Assembly (NCBI RefSeq): GCF_023630205.1
Contig: NZ_JALPRR010000003.1
Coordinates: 372,001-436,000 of the forward strand
Origin: Pontibacter ruber
GTDB taxonomy: Bacteria > Bacteroidota > Bacteroidia > Cytophagales > Hymenobacteraceae
Length of the DNA: 64,000 bases
Direction of reading: 5' to 3'
Shown: positions 52,824-61,832 of the stretch, one piece after another
Layout: each line of letters starts with the position of its first letter
How positions within the stretch are numbered: position 1 is the first letter of the stretch
Notes under the pieces: generated by a model
Databases searched by the model: none
The model's input: only the letters and a program-made list of their open reading frames with translations
Told to the model about the DNA's origin: nothing
Position numbers and translations under genes: made by a program

Positions 52824-54149
52824 ATGAGAAATATAAGTTCATACTTAAAGATCGGTGTTCTGTCGGGTTGCCTGCTGCTTACCAGCGGATGCGAGCTTGA
52901 TTTACCGAACCCGAATGCTGCAAGCGACCAGCAGGTGCTTACTACCCGGGAAGGTATAATAGCCCTGAGCGTCGGGGTAAGGCAATTTTACTCAACAGCT
53001 GGTATAGAGGCTGCTTACTTATACCCTGGCGTAACCGGCCGCGAGCTGAAAGGCGTAGCCACTTTTACTAATGTGCTGGAGCTGGAAGCCGGCGGCACTG
53101 CTTTGCCAACTTTTAACGGTAACATACTTTCGTTGTGGTCACGGATGCAGCGCACCATGCTCATGAGCGAGCAGCTACTGGACAACGCTCCGAATATTCC
53201 GACTTTGACAGGCGGTACGCTGAGCGGAATTCTGGCGCAGGCGCACTTGTTTAAGGCCATAGCCTTAGGCAATTTAGCGCTGGCCTATGAGCAGGCAAAC
53301 ACAGAGACAAGTATAACAGAAAAGGTAACCTTTAAACCAAGAGCTGAAGTGCTGGCAGCGGCTATTGCGCACCTTAATGAGGGCATTGCGCTGTTGGACG
53401 CTACCCCAATTTCACCGGAGTTTATTTCGCTGGTCACAGGTCCGGCCTTCGATCTGAAAAATACACTGTATGCATTCAATGCAAGGTATAACCTGTATGC
53501 AGGTAATTATGAGGCGGCCATATCAAATGCCAACCTTGTCGATTTAACTAAAAGCTCCACCTTTGTGTACAGCACCCAGAGCATCAATCCTGTTTTTAAT
53601 GCTACGGACGCGAATATCGGGCTAGGCTACTTCAGGCCGCGGAATAATTTTGGTTTACCAGCCGAGCTGTTTGAGGAAGGGGATGACCGCGAGGATTTTT
53701 ATATGCAGGATCCAAGTGCCGTTGTGAATGGAGATTCGGTACGTACGTTAAAAGGCTTCTTTGCAACGCAGACCTCCAGCATACCGGTGTACCTGCCCGA
53801 TGAGATGAAGCTGATAAAAGCGGAAGCCATACTTCGTAGCAATGGCTCGCTGGATGAGGCACTGGCACTGATCAACGAAGTACGCACCCAGACTGCCGGC
53901 GACCTGTTTGGCGTAAATGCCGCTTTACCTGCCTACAGTGGCCCGGTTACGCAGGACGCGTTGCTGCTGGAAGTATACAAGCAGCGCTCGGCGGAGCTAT
54001 ACTTAACTGGCCAGAAGTGGGAAGACAGCCGCCGTTTCAATCGTCCCGGGCCGCCGGAGAGTACTGAGGAACGAAACAGGAACTTCTATCCGTATCCGAA
54101 TCAGGAGCGGTTAACCAATCCAAATACGCCGGCGGATCCGGCTATCTAA
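52824..54149 (+). CDS. SusD/RagB-family outer-membrane lipoprotein
   Basis: 441 residues. The lipobox is LLTSGCELDLPNPNAAS. The SusD fold shows as alpha-helical TPR-like segments (about 60-330), with YLPDEMKLIKAEAILRSNGS and LALINEVRTQT, the conserved E-A-x-x-R-x-x-G...N-x-V-R block, and the C-terminal ELYLTGQKWEDSRRFNR (family E-x-x-x-G-x-R-x-x-D-x-x-R). Shorter than polysaccharide-type SusD proteins (500-600), as is common for pairs that bind small ligands. It acts as the surface lid over the SusC channel encoded just upstream. A strong terminator follows. Confidence 0.93.
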   Translation: MRNISSYLKIGVLSGCLLLTSGCELDLPNPNAASDQQVLTTREGIIALSVGVRQFYSTAGIEAAYLYPGVTGRELKGVATFTNVLELEAGGTALPTFNGNILSLWSRMQRTMLMSEQLLDNAPNIPTLTGGTLSGILAQAHLFKAIALGNLALAYEQANTETSITEKVTFKPRAEVLAAAIAHLNEGIALLDATPISPEFISLVTGPAFDLKNTLYAFNARYNLYAGNYEAAISNANLVDLTKSSTFVYSTQSINPVFNATDANIGLGYFRPRNNFGLPAELFEEGDDREDFYMQDPSAVVNGDSVRTLKGFFATQTSSIPVYLPDEMKLIKAEAILRSNGSLDEALALINEVRTQTAGDLFGVNAALPAYSGPVTQDALLLEVYKQRSAELYLTGQKWEDSRRFNRPGPPESTEERNRNFYPYPNQERLTNPNTPADPAI

Positions 54150-54184
54150 ACAAGAAAGGCGGCCTTTAGGGCCGCCTTTCTTGT
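54150..54184. terminator. Terminator after susC-susD
   Basis: A perfect 15-bp stem, ACAAGAAAGGCGGCC (54150-54164) and GGCCGCCTTTCTTGT (54170-54184), loop TTTAG, followed by TTTT. Shared with the convergent Asp-box gene. Confidence 0.92.
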
Positions 54185-54236
54185 TTTAACAACTGATGCA
54201 GCAAAGACATCAGACCTCAATTATTGCTATAAGAGG

Positions 54237-57200
54237 CTAGTTGATGGTAGTTGCGGTAGCTGGTTTCAGCAACGTAATCTTCTCCAGGTTAGCCTGCTTT
54301 GTCAATTGATTGAATTCAGCAATGTCCTTGTTGATCAGCGCTGTCATCTTTTCTTTTGATTTCTGCCACGAAGAAGTAAGTTCAGCCAGTCTTTCCTGCT
54401 GTGACCTGGTCACATAAGGCATGTCCGTATCCAGATCATCTTTCAGGTACAGGAAGTGAGCACTTAACTTACTTTCAAAGTTGAGGAAGTCGTTGTTGGA
54501 CTTGGAGCGGTTCTGTACCAGTTCCTCTTCCCACGCATCAAGTTTCTTAACCAGGCTTTTCCCTTGCGTAATTACGGGTTTCATACTTTGATCTTCCTCC
54601 AGGAGCTCTACTAGGGCATTTACCTGGTCCTTCACTTTACGCATGCGAAGTATGGAATTATGGATGTCGCGTACGCCGTCTTCTAAAGCAATAAGAACTT
54701 TCTCCTGCTCTTCGAAGTCTTTTTCGGAAGCCTTCAGGCGTGGATCAGCCAAGGTTTTGAAGGAGACCAGCTTTTCCTGGTTGCCCACTTTCAGGCGAGC
54801 CTGGTAAGTGCCCGGTGCAGCTTTATGGCCAACGTAACTGTTTGGCATAAATGCTGTCGGTACGCCCGGAAGTGTAGCATAGCGCATATCCCAGACAAAA
54901 CGGTTCAGGCCAGGCTTGTTAGGCAACACAGGATCAGCAGACGGGCTGCCGGGATAGGCAACAAACTTCGGATCTGCTTTGCTGGAATATTTGCGAATCA
55001 GGTTACCTTTTCCATCCAGTATTTCCAGTGTAATCAGGCTGTCTTTGTGCACGTTAGTTGGCAATTGGTAGTAAAGCACCACACCTGTGGAAGGGTTTGT
55101 GCCTGCTGCTGATATGTTTTCCTCTTCTGTTTTATCCAGTGCACTGCTACCGGATACTCTGAAGGCATCCTCTGGCTGGTACAAAACCACATCTTTGGGC
55201 GAAGCCTGTTTGTTGTAATTACGGATCATAGCCAAGTCATCCAGGATCCAGAAAGATCTGCCTTGTGTTGCTGCCAGCAGATCGCCGTTGTGTACTTTCA
55301 GATCGGCAATTGGCGTAACAGGTAGGTTCAGCTGGAAGTTTGTCCACTCTTTTCCTCCATCATAGGAGATGTATAAACCAGTTTCGGTGCCTGCAAAAAG
55401 CAGGTCCTTGCGTTGATTGTCTTCCCGTACTACACGCGTAAAGGCGCCATCGGGTATGCCTTTGGTTATCTTCTTCCATGACTTGCCATAGTCGGTAGTT
55501 TTGTAAATAGATGGTCTGAAATCGTTGAACTTGTAACGTGTGGTTGCAATGTAAGCAGTTGCTTTATCATGCGGAGAAACTTCAATGCTGTTTACGAGAC
55601 ATTCTTCCAGGCCTTTCGGCGTCACGTTTGTCCAGGTTTTGCCTCCGTCGCGGGTCAGTTGCACCAAACCATCGTCGCTGCCCGACCATAGTACCCCTTT
55701 TTCATGTGGCGATTCGATCAGGTAAGCAATGGTGCCATAGTTTTCTCCACCAGCTCCCTCGTTTGTGAAAGGTGCTCCGCTGATCACCATTTTAGTAGAA
55801 TCGTGGCGGGTTAGGTCAGGGGAGATGGTAGACCAGGTTTTGCCCATGTCGTTGGTTTTAAAAACAACATTACCGCCATGGTAAAACGTGTTTGGTTCGT
55901 GCGCTGAATAGATGATCGGGGCATTCCAGTTGAAGCGGTATTTCATGTTCTTCGGCGTCATGCCAAGGTACAGGATAGGGGATACCATGATCGATTTTCG
56001 CAAATTTGTCTGGGTATCGTGAACATCGATATTGCCCTGATAGCTGCCACCCACCACATAACGCGGATCATTCGGGTTGAAAGCAAGGAAAGCACTTTCG
56101 CCCCCGGCTGTTTCCCACCAGTCTTTGTCGCCAATCTGGCCACCTGCGGTGTTTCTGCTGGAGATCTTTATCGTTGAATTGTCCTGCTGACCGCCGTAGA
56201 GGTTGTAAGGGAACAGGTTGTCGGCGTTAACGCGGTAGAACTGGGCAGTAGGCTGGTTGTTTTGTGTCGTCCAGGTTTTGCTCCCGTTAAAGCTGATGGC
56301 TGCACCACCATCGTTGGAAACGATCATGTTCTCGCTGTTCTTCGGGTTGATCCAAAGCTCATGGTAATCGCCGTGCGTGCCTGAGATCTGCGTCCAGGTT
56401 TTGCCCCCGTCTGTAGATTTCAGGCCCGGGGCGTTGAGCACATACACGGTGTTTTCATGCTGCGGATCAGCGAATACTTCGATGTAGTACCAGGCGCGTT
56501 GCGTTAGCCGGTGGTCTTTGCTGACACGGCTCCACTTTTCGCCGCCATCTTCACTCACAAATAAGCCACCCTGTTCTTTGTAAGTATCGCTTTCGATAAC
56601 CGCGTATACTTTGTTGGAATTGGCTCTTGATACAGATACGCCTATTTTACCCAGTTCTTTCGGGAGTCCGTTCTCCAGCTTTTTCCAGGTCTCGCCTCCG
56701 TCTGTAGATTTGTAGAGACCGCTGCCTTTTCCGCCACTTATCACCTGCCAGGGCGTACGGCGGTGATCCCACATGGCAGCATACAGAATGCGTGGGTTGT
56801 TCATGTCCATTTTGATATCGGCACAGCCTGTATTCTCATCTACAAACAGCGTTCGCTTCCAGGTCTTGCCACCATCCGTGGATTTATACACCCCGCGCTC
56901 TTTGTTTGGTCCATGCAGTGCACCCTGCGCCGCCACGTATACAATATCGGGGTTCTGAGGATGAATGCTGATACCGGCAATATGGCGCGTTAAATCCAGG
57001 CCTAGCTTAGACCATGTCTTACCTGCGTCAGTGGATTTGTAGACGCCGTCTCCGTAGGAGGTCATGACACCGCGCGGCGCATGCTCGCCCATGCCTACAT
57101 ACACCAGGTTCGGGTCTGATTCTGAAACGGCTACGGCCCCAACAGAGCCTGTTTTAAAATACTTGTCCGAGATATTAAACCAGCTCTGGCCGGCATCTTC

Positions 57201-57449
57201 TGTTTTCCAAACACCGCCACCTGTGGTGCCCATGTAGTATACCAATGGGTTGTTTACTACACCGCTGGCTGTATTTGAGCGACCGCCACGGGATGGCCCC
57301 ACGTTGCGCCACTTTACCGGCTTAAAGTACTGGTCGGGGCTGGTTACCTGGTCTGATTTTGAGGCAGGCTTGTTGCCTGCATTTTTCTTCTGGGCTGATA
57401 CACCCGAGACGGACAGGCAGAACAGTAGAAAGTATAAAGGCTTTTTCAT
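54237..57449 (-). CDS. Asp-box (BNR) beta-propeller exported protein, VPS10/sortilin type, copy 2
   Basis: 1,070 residues with a signal peptide (LSVSGVSAQ). Residues about 45-720 hold many Asp-box turns (SxDxGxTW): [72 protein letters not shown]. These form a large or double beta-propeller of the sortilin/VPS10 or glycosyl-hydrolase-like kind. An Ig/FlgD-like domain follows (about 800-900: [20 protein letters not shown]) and a helical C-terminus (about 925-1070). No sialidase catalytic residues can be assigned, so a binding or hydrolase role is open. It is a paralogue of the gene at 57665-60865, same strand, 215 bp apart. Confidence 0.88.
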   Translation of the reverse strand: MKKPLYFLLFCLSVSGVSAQKKNAGNKPASKSDQVTSPDQYFKPVKWRNVGPSRGGRSNTASGVVNNPLVYYMGTTGGGVWKTEDAGQSWFNISDKYFKTGSVGAVAVSESDPNLVYVGMGEHAPRGVMTSYGDGVYKSTDAGKTWSKLGLDLTRHIAGISIHPQNPDIVYVAAQGALHGPNKERGVYKSTDGGKTWKRTLFVDENTGCADIKMDMNNPRILYAAMWDHRRTPWQVISGGKGSGLYKSTDGGETWKKLENGLPKELGKIGVSVSRANSNKVYAVIESDTYKEQGGLFVSEDGGEKWSRVSKDHRLTQRAWYYIEVFADPQHENTVYVLNAPGLKSTDGGKTWTQISGTHGDYHELWINPKNSENMIVSNDGGAAISFNGSKTWTTQNNQPTAQFYRVNADNLFPYNLYGGQQDNSTIKISSRNTAGGQIGDKDWWETAGGESAFLAFNPNDPRYVVGGSYQGNIDVHDTQTNLRKSIMVSPILYLGMTPKNMKYRFNWNAPIIYSAHEPNTFYHGGNVVFKTNDMGKTWSTISPDLTRHDSTKMVISGAPFTNEGAGGENYGTIAYLIESPHEKGVLWSGSDDGLVQLTRDGGKTWTNVTPKGLEECLVNSIEVSPHDKATAYIATTRYKFNDFRPSIYKTTDYGKSWKKITKGIPDGAFTRVVREDNQRKDLLFAGTETGLYISYDGGKEWTNFQLNLPVTPIADLKVHNGDLLAATQGRSFWILDDLAMIRNYNKQASPKDVVLYQPEDAFRVSGSSALDKTEEENISAAGTNPSTGVVLYYQLPTNVHKDSLITLEILDGKGNLIRKYSSKADPKFVAYPGSPSADPVLPNKPGLNRFVWDMRYATLPGVPTAFMPNSYVGHKAAPGTYQARLKVGNQEKLVSFKTLADPRLKASEKDFEEQEKVLIALEDGVRDIHNSILRMRKVKDQVNALVELLEEDQSMKPVITQGKSLVKKLDAWEEELVQNRSKSNNDFLNFESKLSAHFLYLKDDLDTDMPYVTRSQQERLAELTSSWQKSKEKMTALINKDIAEFNQLTKQANLEKITLLKPATATTIN

Positions 57450-57547
57450 AAAGAGAAGAGTTTGTTTGACATGATTTAAGGTGATGGCTAAGATGTTGAA
57501 GTATACTTTTGCTCAACTTAAACTGAGACTTATACTTTACAGGTTGG

Positions 57548-57596
57548 TCCTTATATAAGGAAATCTACCAGCCCTGCGTAGAGGGCTGGTAGATTT
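57548..57596. terminator. Hairpin terminator between the two Asp-box paralogues
   Basis: A perfect 15-bp stem, AAATCTACCAGCCCT (57561-57575) and AGGGCTGGTAGATTT (57582-57596). It adjoins a perfect 14-bp palindrome TCCTTATATAAGGA (57548-57561). It lies 69 bp past the stop of the upstream paralogue, so the two genes are probably separate units. Confidence 0.75.
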
Positions 57597-57664
57597 AATG
57601 GAGGCATCGAAGAAGATATACCTCTTTATACTTTTGCTTCAGATACTGTGCAGAAGTATAAGTA

Positions 57665-60600
57665 CTAGTTGATGGATGAGGTTGCTTTTGACTCTGATTT
57701 CTGGTTTTTCAGGGTAATGGCATCTATTCCTTTATCCTTTACAACCTTATTCAGGGCCGGTACATCCTGCGCCTTTATCTGCTTAAACAGGCTCAGCTGC
57801 TCATCGATCTTTGCTGTTACTTCTTTCTTAAATTCATATGCCTGCTCTGTTGGTCTGAAATCGCCGGCATTAACCTGTGAAGCCAGGTTTGCCAGCTTAT
57901 TGTTAAGGCGGATTGGGAAGTTGAGCGGATCCTGGTTACTGCGGTTCTTGGTCTGGTATAACGTTTCCTCAATAGCCGTGATTTTCTTATCTATAGCATT
58001 AGCAGATTCTACTACATCCTTATAATTATCCTGGCCTTTCAGGTTACCTTTCAGTGTATTAAGCTGGGCACGGATCGCACGAATCTCCTTGATGGCATCG
58101 TGTGTTTCGCTGAGCTTGTCGCGGGACTCCATCAGGAACGCAAACTGGGCCTGCAGGTCTTCCGGAGTAGCCGAGGAGCGAGGGTCTTTCAGAATAGCAA
58201 AATTCGTTTCCTGGCTTTCCTTGTTCACTGTTAATCTCGCCTTGTAGTTACCCGGTAAAGCTCTCGGGCCTCTGGTGTTGCCACCCCACATGATCAGACC
58301 GTCAAAGCCGCTGGCATCAGGGTAGTACATATCCCACACAAAGCGGTTCATGCCTTTCTTTACATCCAGTTTCTCTTTCTTATCCTTGGCATTGCTGGCG
58401 TAGCTGCGGATCAGCTTGCCGTTCTGGTCCAGAATCTCCAGTTTAACTGTGGTGGAAGTGTCTGGCTTTTGCTGCATGAAATAATGCACCATCACGCCAC
58501 CCGGGTGGTTCTGACCTTCCAGTTTCAGGTTAGGTCCGCCCCAGCCGCTTGGCGCTCCCATTTTATAAGAGTCCATTGGTTTGTACAGGTGGAATTTGCT
58601 TTCTGCAACCGATTTGTTTAACTGGTGCAGTGGCGTCAGATCATCAATAATCCAGAAGCTACGGCCTTGTGTGGCAGCGATCAGGTTATCGTTCTTGATG
58701 GTCAGGTCGGTGATCGGAACAATAGGCAGGTTCATCTGGAACGGCTGCCAGTTCTTGCCATCATTGAACGAGACATACATGCCATACTCTGTGCCGGCAT
58801 ACAGCAAACCATTTCGTTTAGGGTCTACACGAACCACGCGTGTAAAATGGTTGTCGTCAATTCCTTTGGTGATCTTGTCCCAGCTCTTGCCATAATCTGT
58901 GGTCTTGTAGATGTAGGGTCTGAAGTCACCGGATTTATACATGGTGGCAGCCACGTACGCTGTTCCTTTTATACTTGGGTGCGCATCAATGCTGTTAATC
59001 ATGATCCACTCCGGCATACCTTTCGGCGTAACGTTTGTCCAGTTCTTGCCACCATCGCGGGTTACGTGGATCAAGCCATCATCCGAGCCGGTCCAGATAA
59101 CGCCTGCTTCCGCCGGCGATTCGTTAATGGCGAAGATAGTACCGTAGTACTCTACACTGGTATTGTCCTGTGTGATCGGTCCGCCGGAAGAGCCGAGTTT
59201 TTTAGAATCGTTACGTGTCAGGTCCGGGCTAATGGTTTGCCAGGAATGTCCGTTGTTGGTTGTGAAATGTACGTGGTTGGAAGTGGTGTACAACTTCTTC
59301 GGATCGTGCGGGGAATACATGATCGGGAAGTTCCACTGGAACCTGTACTTCATACTTTCAGCTCCGGCTCCCATCGGGTTATCGGGCCACACGTTAACAG
59401 TGCGTTGCTGTCCGCTGTTGTGGTCTACCATTTCCAGGAAGCCGCCGTAATTGCCGCCAAATACAAGATCAGGATTTTCAGGGCTCACCGCTATATGGGC
59501 GCTTTCTGACCCTGCGGTTACTTCCCAGTCATTCTCAGTTATACTTCTGCCATCTGTGCGGTGCGAGATCCTTACGGTTGTATTGTCCTGCTGGGCTCCG
59601 TAAATGCGGTACGGGAAATGGTTATCTGTCACTACGCGGTAGAACTGCGCGGTAGGTTGGTTCATGTAGGTGCTCCAGTTCATGCCGCCGTCTGTAGAGA
59701 CCTGCGCTCCACCATCATCTGCTATTACCATGCGGCGCGGGTCTTCAGGTGCTATCCAAAGGTCGTGGTGGTCGCCATGAGGAGCATTGAAGCTTTCAAA
59801 TGTTTTGCCGCCATCCTTGCTGCGGTGGTAAGAAACGTTCATTACGTACACCTGGTCCACATTCTTCGGGTCGGCATAAACGCGGGTATAGTACCACGCA
59901 CGCTGACGCAGGTTCCGGTCGTCGTTTACTTTGGTCCAGGAAACACCGCCATTATCTGAACGGAACAAACCTCCGTCTTCGGCTTCCACCATGGCAAACA
60001 CGCGCTCAGAGTTTACCGGGGAAACGGTAACCCCGATAATGCCCAATGTACCTTTGGGCAGGCCCTCGTTTCTTGAAATATCTTTCCAATTGTCGCCGCC
60101 GTCTGTACTTTTCCATAAGCCCGAACCCGGACCACCGGAAGAGAAGCTATACGGGGTGCGGCGTGCGTTCCAGGTGCTGGCGTACACAATCCGCGGATTC
60201 GAAGGGTCGAGGATGAGGTCTACGGCCCCGGCGTCCTTGTTGGCAAACAGCGTTCGCTTCCAGGTCTTGCCACCATCCGTACTCTTGTATACACCACGCT
60301 CTTCACCAGACTTATAGATGTCGCCAATGGCTGCCACATACACGATGTCAGGGTTCTGAGGGTGTATGCGGATGCGGCCAATATGCTTTGAATTTTTGAG
60401 CCCAACATGGTGCCATGTTTTACCGGCATCCACTGACTTCCACACGCCAAACCCAGAGGAAACGTTTCCGCGCAGCGTCTGCTCACCTTCCCCTACATAT
60501 ATAATATTCGGATCGGCTTCGCTCACGGCAACAGCTCCGATCGAGCCCCCGAAGAAACCGTCCGAGATGTTTTCCCAGGAAGCACCGCCATCAGTAGTGC

Positions 60601-60865
60601 GCCATAATCCTCCACCAGTTGCCCCGGAATAATAGAGGTTCGGTTTGCCTGGCACGCCCGTTACACTGCTTGCCCTTCCACCCCTGAAAGGGCCTATAGA
60701 GCGCCATGTGAGGCCATTGTACAGGTCCGGAGAAAAAGCGACATCAGTCTTTTTACTCTTTGACCGTTGCTGTTGAGCTTCACTAGGCGGTCCTGCCAGC
60801 AGGAGCGCCAGTCCTAAGCCTAGCATGAAAGTAGGCTTCAGAGCGCCGGGTAAATTGTTCTTCAT
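57665..60865 (-). CDS. Asp-box (BNR) beta-propeller exported protein, VPS10/sortilin type, copy 1
   Basis: 1,066 residues from ATG 60863-60865 (an in-frame upstream ATG would bury the signal peptide). The signal peptide ends near PPSEAQ. It has the same architecture as its neighbour: propeller with repeated Asp boxes ([63 protein letters not shown]), an Ig/FlgD-like domain (VKLEILDQNGKLIRSYASNA) and a helical tail with FPIRLNNKLANLASQVNAG. Shared blocks such as ATQGRSFWI(L/I)DDL and the Trp-Arg-(N/S)-(V/I)-GP(S/F)RGGR start show a tandem duplication that has since diverged. Flanked by SusC genes on both sides. Confidence 0.88.
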   Translation of the reverse strand: MKNNLPGALKPTFMLGLGLALLLAGPPSEAQQQRSKSKKTDVAFSPDLYNGLTWRSIGPFRGGRASSVTGVPGKPNLYYSGATGGGLWRTTDGGASWENISDGFFGGSIGAVAVSEADPNIIYVGEGEQTLRGNVSSGFGVWKSVDAGKTWHHVGLKNSKHIGRIRIHPQNPDIVYVAAIGDIYKSGEERGVYKSTDGGKTWKRTLFANKDAGAVDLILDPSNPRIVYASTWNARRTPYSFSSGGPGSGLWKSTDGGDNWKDISRNEGLPKGTLGIIGVTVSPVNSERVFAMVEAEDGGLFRSDNGGVSWTKVNDDRNLRQRAWYYTRVYADPKNVDQVYVMNVSYHRSKDGGKTFESFNAPHGDHHDLWIAPEDPRRMVIADDGGAQVSTDGGMNWSTYMNQPTAQFYRVVTDNHFPYRIYGAQQDNTTVRISHRTDGRSITENDWEVTAGSESAHIAVSPENPDLVFGGNYGGFLEMVDHNSGQQRTVNVWPDNPMGAGAESMKYRFQWNFPIMYSPHDPKKLYTTSNHVHFTTNNGHSWQTISPDLTRNDSKKLGSSGGPITQDNTSVEYYGTIFAINESPAEAGVIWTGSDDGLIHVTRDGGKNWTNVTPKGMPEWIMINSIDAHPSIKGTAYVAATMYKSGDFRPYIYKTTDYGKSWDKITKGIDDNHFTRVVRVDPKRNGLLYAGTEYGMYVSFNDGKNWQPFQMNLPIVPITDLTIKNDNLIAATQGRSFWIIDDLTPLHQLNKSVAESKFHLYKPMDSYKMGAPSGWGGPNLKLEGQNHPGGVMVHYFMQQKPDTSTTVKLEILDQNGKLIRSYASNAKDKKEKLDVKKGMNRFVWDMYYPDASGFDGLIMWGGNTRGPRALPGNYKARLTVNKESQETNFAILKDPRSSATPEDLQAQFAFLMESRDKLSETHDAIKEIRAIRAQLNTLKGNLKGQDNYKDVVESANAIDKKITAIEETLYQTKNRSNQDPLNFPIRLNNKLANLASQVNAGDFRPTEQAYEFKKEVTAKIDEQLSLFKQIKAQDVPALNKVVKDKGIDAITLKNQKSESKATSSIN

Positions 60866-61832
60866 GAGGTTATGGTTTAAAGTGAAAGAAATTGATTGCT
60901 TAACTATAAAGAGGTGACTTTTCAATGAAAAATGAAGGGGTATTCATTGAAAAGTATAAAATTGATGTTTGATTTACAAATTATATATATGAAAAGCAAG
61001 TAGTTTTGGTAACTGTTAAAGGATAAATTTTTATACTTATCTTAAATTGTCTTTATGTTAGCTGATATTATCCTGAGCTTGTAAAGGTGTTTGTTATTTT
61101 ATATAATTATTCTGCTGTAGTTGATTCTGTATGTGATCACCTGTTTAAACCTCTTTGGTTAACAGTATCGCCTGGTGCTATGTCTGTTTATCTGGAAGGA
61201 CAACGTTCCCGATAAGAATATCAGAGGATTGTTAGCTTGCTGCCTGTGCTCTTGCTGTTTTGCTGACCAGACGAGAGAAAAGTTTTACCAGGTACAGCAA
61301 AGCACGCAAAGGGGAGCTGGTAAAGGCTTGTAAAGCCCTGATGATGAATGTTTGTTGTGCTTATAAACTCTTTGGGTATTTTATAGTATAACTATATACC
61401 TATATAAATAGCAAAGCATAAGATTGTCTCCTTCACAAGTAGAGATCAATCTGTTGACCATATTTTTCCATGTTTATCTATTTCTAGAATAAGATTCTAG
61501 GAAGTGAAAAAGGCAAGATCTTTCCCGAGATCAGATCAGCATGGTGATCTAAATATCCTGAAGTGAGGCTCGCGTTTTAAATGCGGGATTGTATAATATT
61601 GTTTAGGGGCCTGTGCTTTTACAGTTGTGTTTTTTGAAGCTGTTATGTCAATGCCTTGTGTAGTTGTTTGCTTCTGAAGCAATAGGAGTAGCCAATAAGA
61701 TCACAATAAAATTACCCAGTAAGTATTTGCTGTTACGTCCAGTTGTACCTGAATTGTCCAAATTCAGGCAGGAGTTGCTTTGCTTTGTTTTCTAACCATA
61801 ATTTTAATCTCACCTCTTAACATTTTCTCTTT
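60866..61832. promoter_or_regulatory. Long AT-rich divergent control region
   Basis: About 965 bp between divergent genes (Asp-box copy 1 and the last SusC), with no credible ORF. AT-rich, especially 60880-61100 and 61370-61500. It has heptamer copies at 60952 and 61032, an inverted repeat CTAGAAT-AAG-ATTCTAG (61484-61500) and CCTGAATT-GTCCA-AATTCAGG (61748-61768), 64 bp before the SusC ATG. These are candidate operator sites. Confidence 0.5.

Noticed and set aside
58625..59509. A 294-codon open frame on the + strand
   Set aside because: Antisense to Asp-box paralogue 1; it exists because the repeats keep the opposite frame free of stops.
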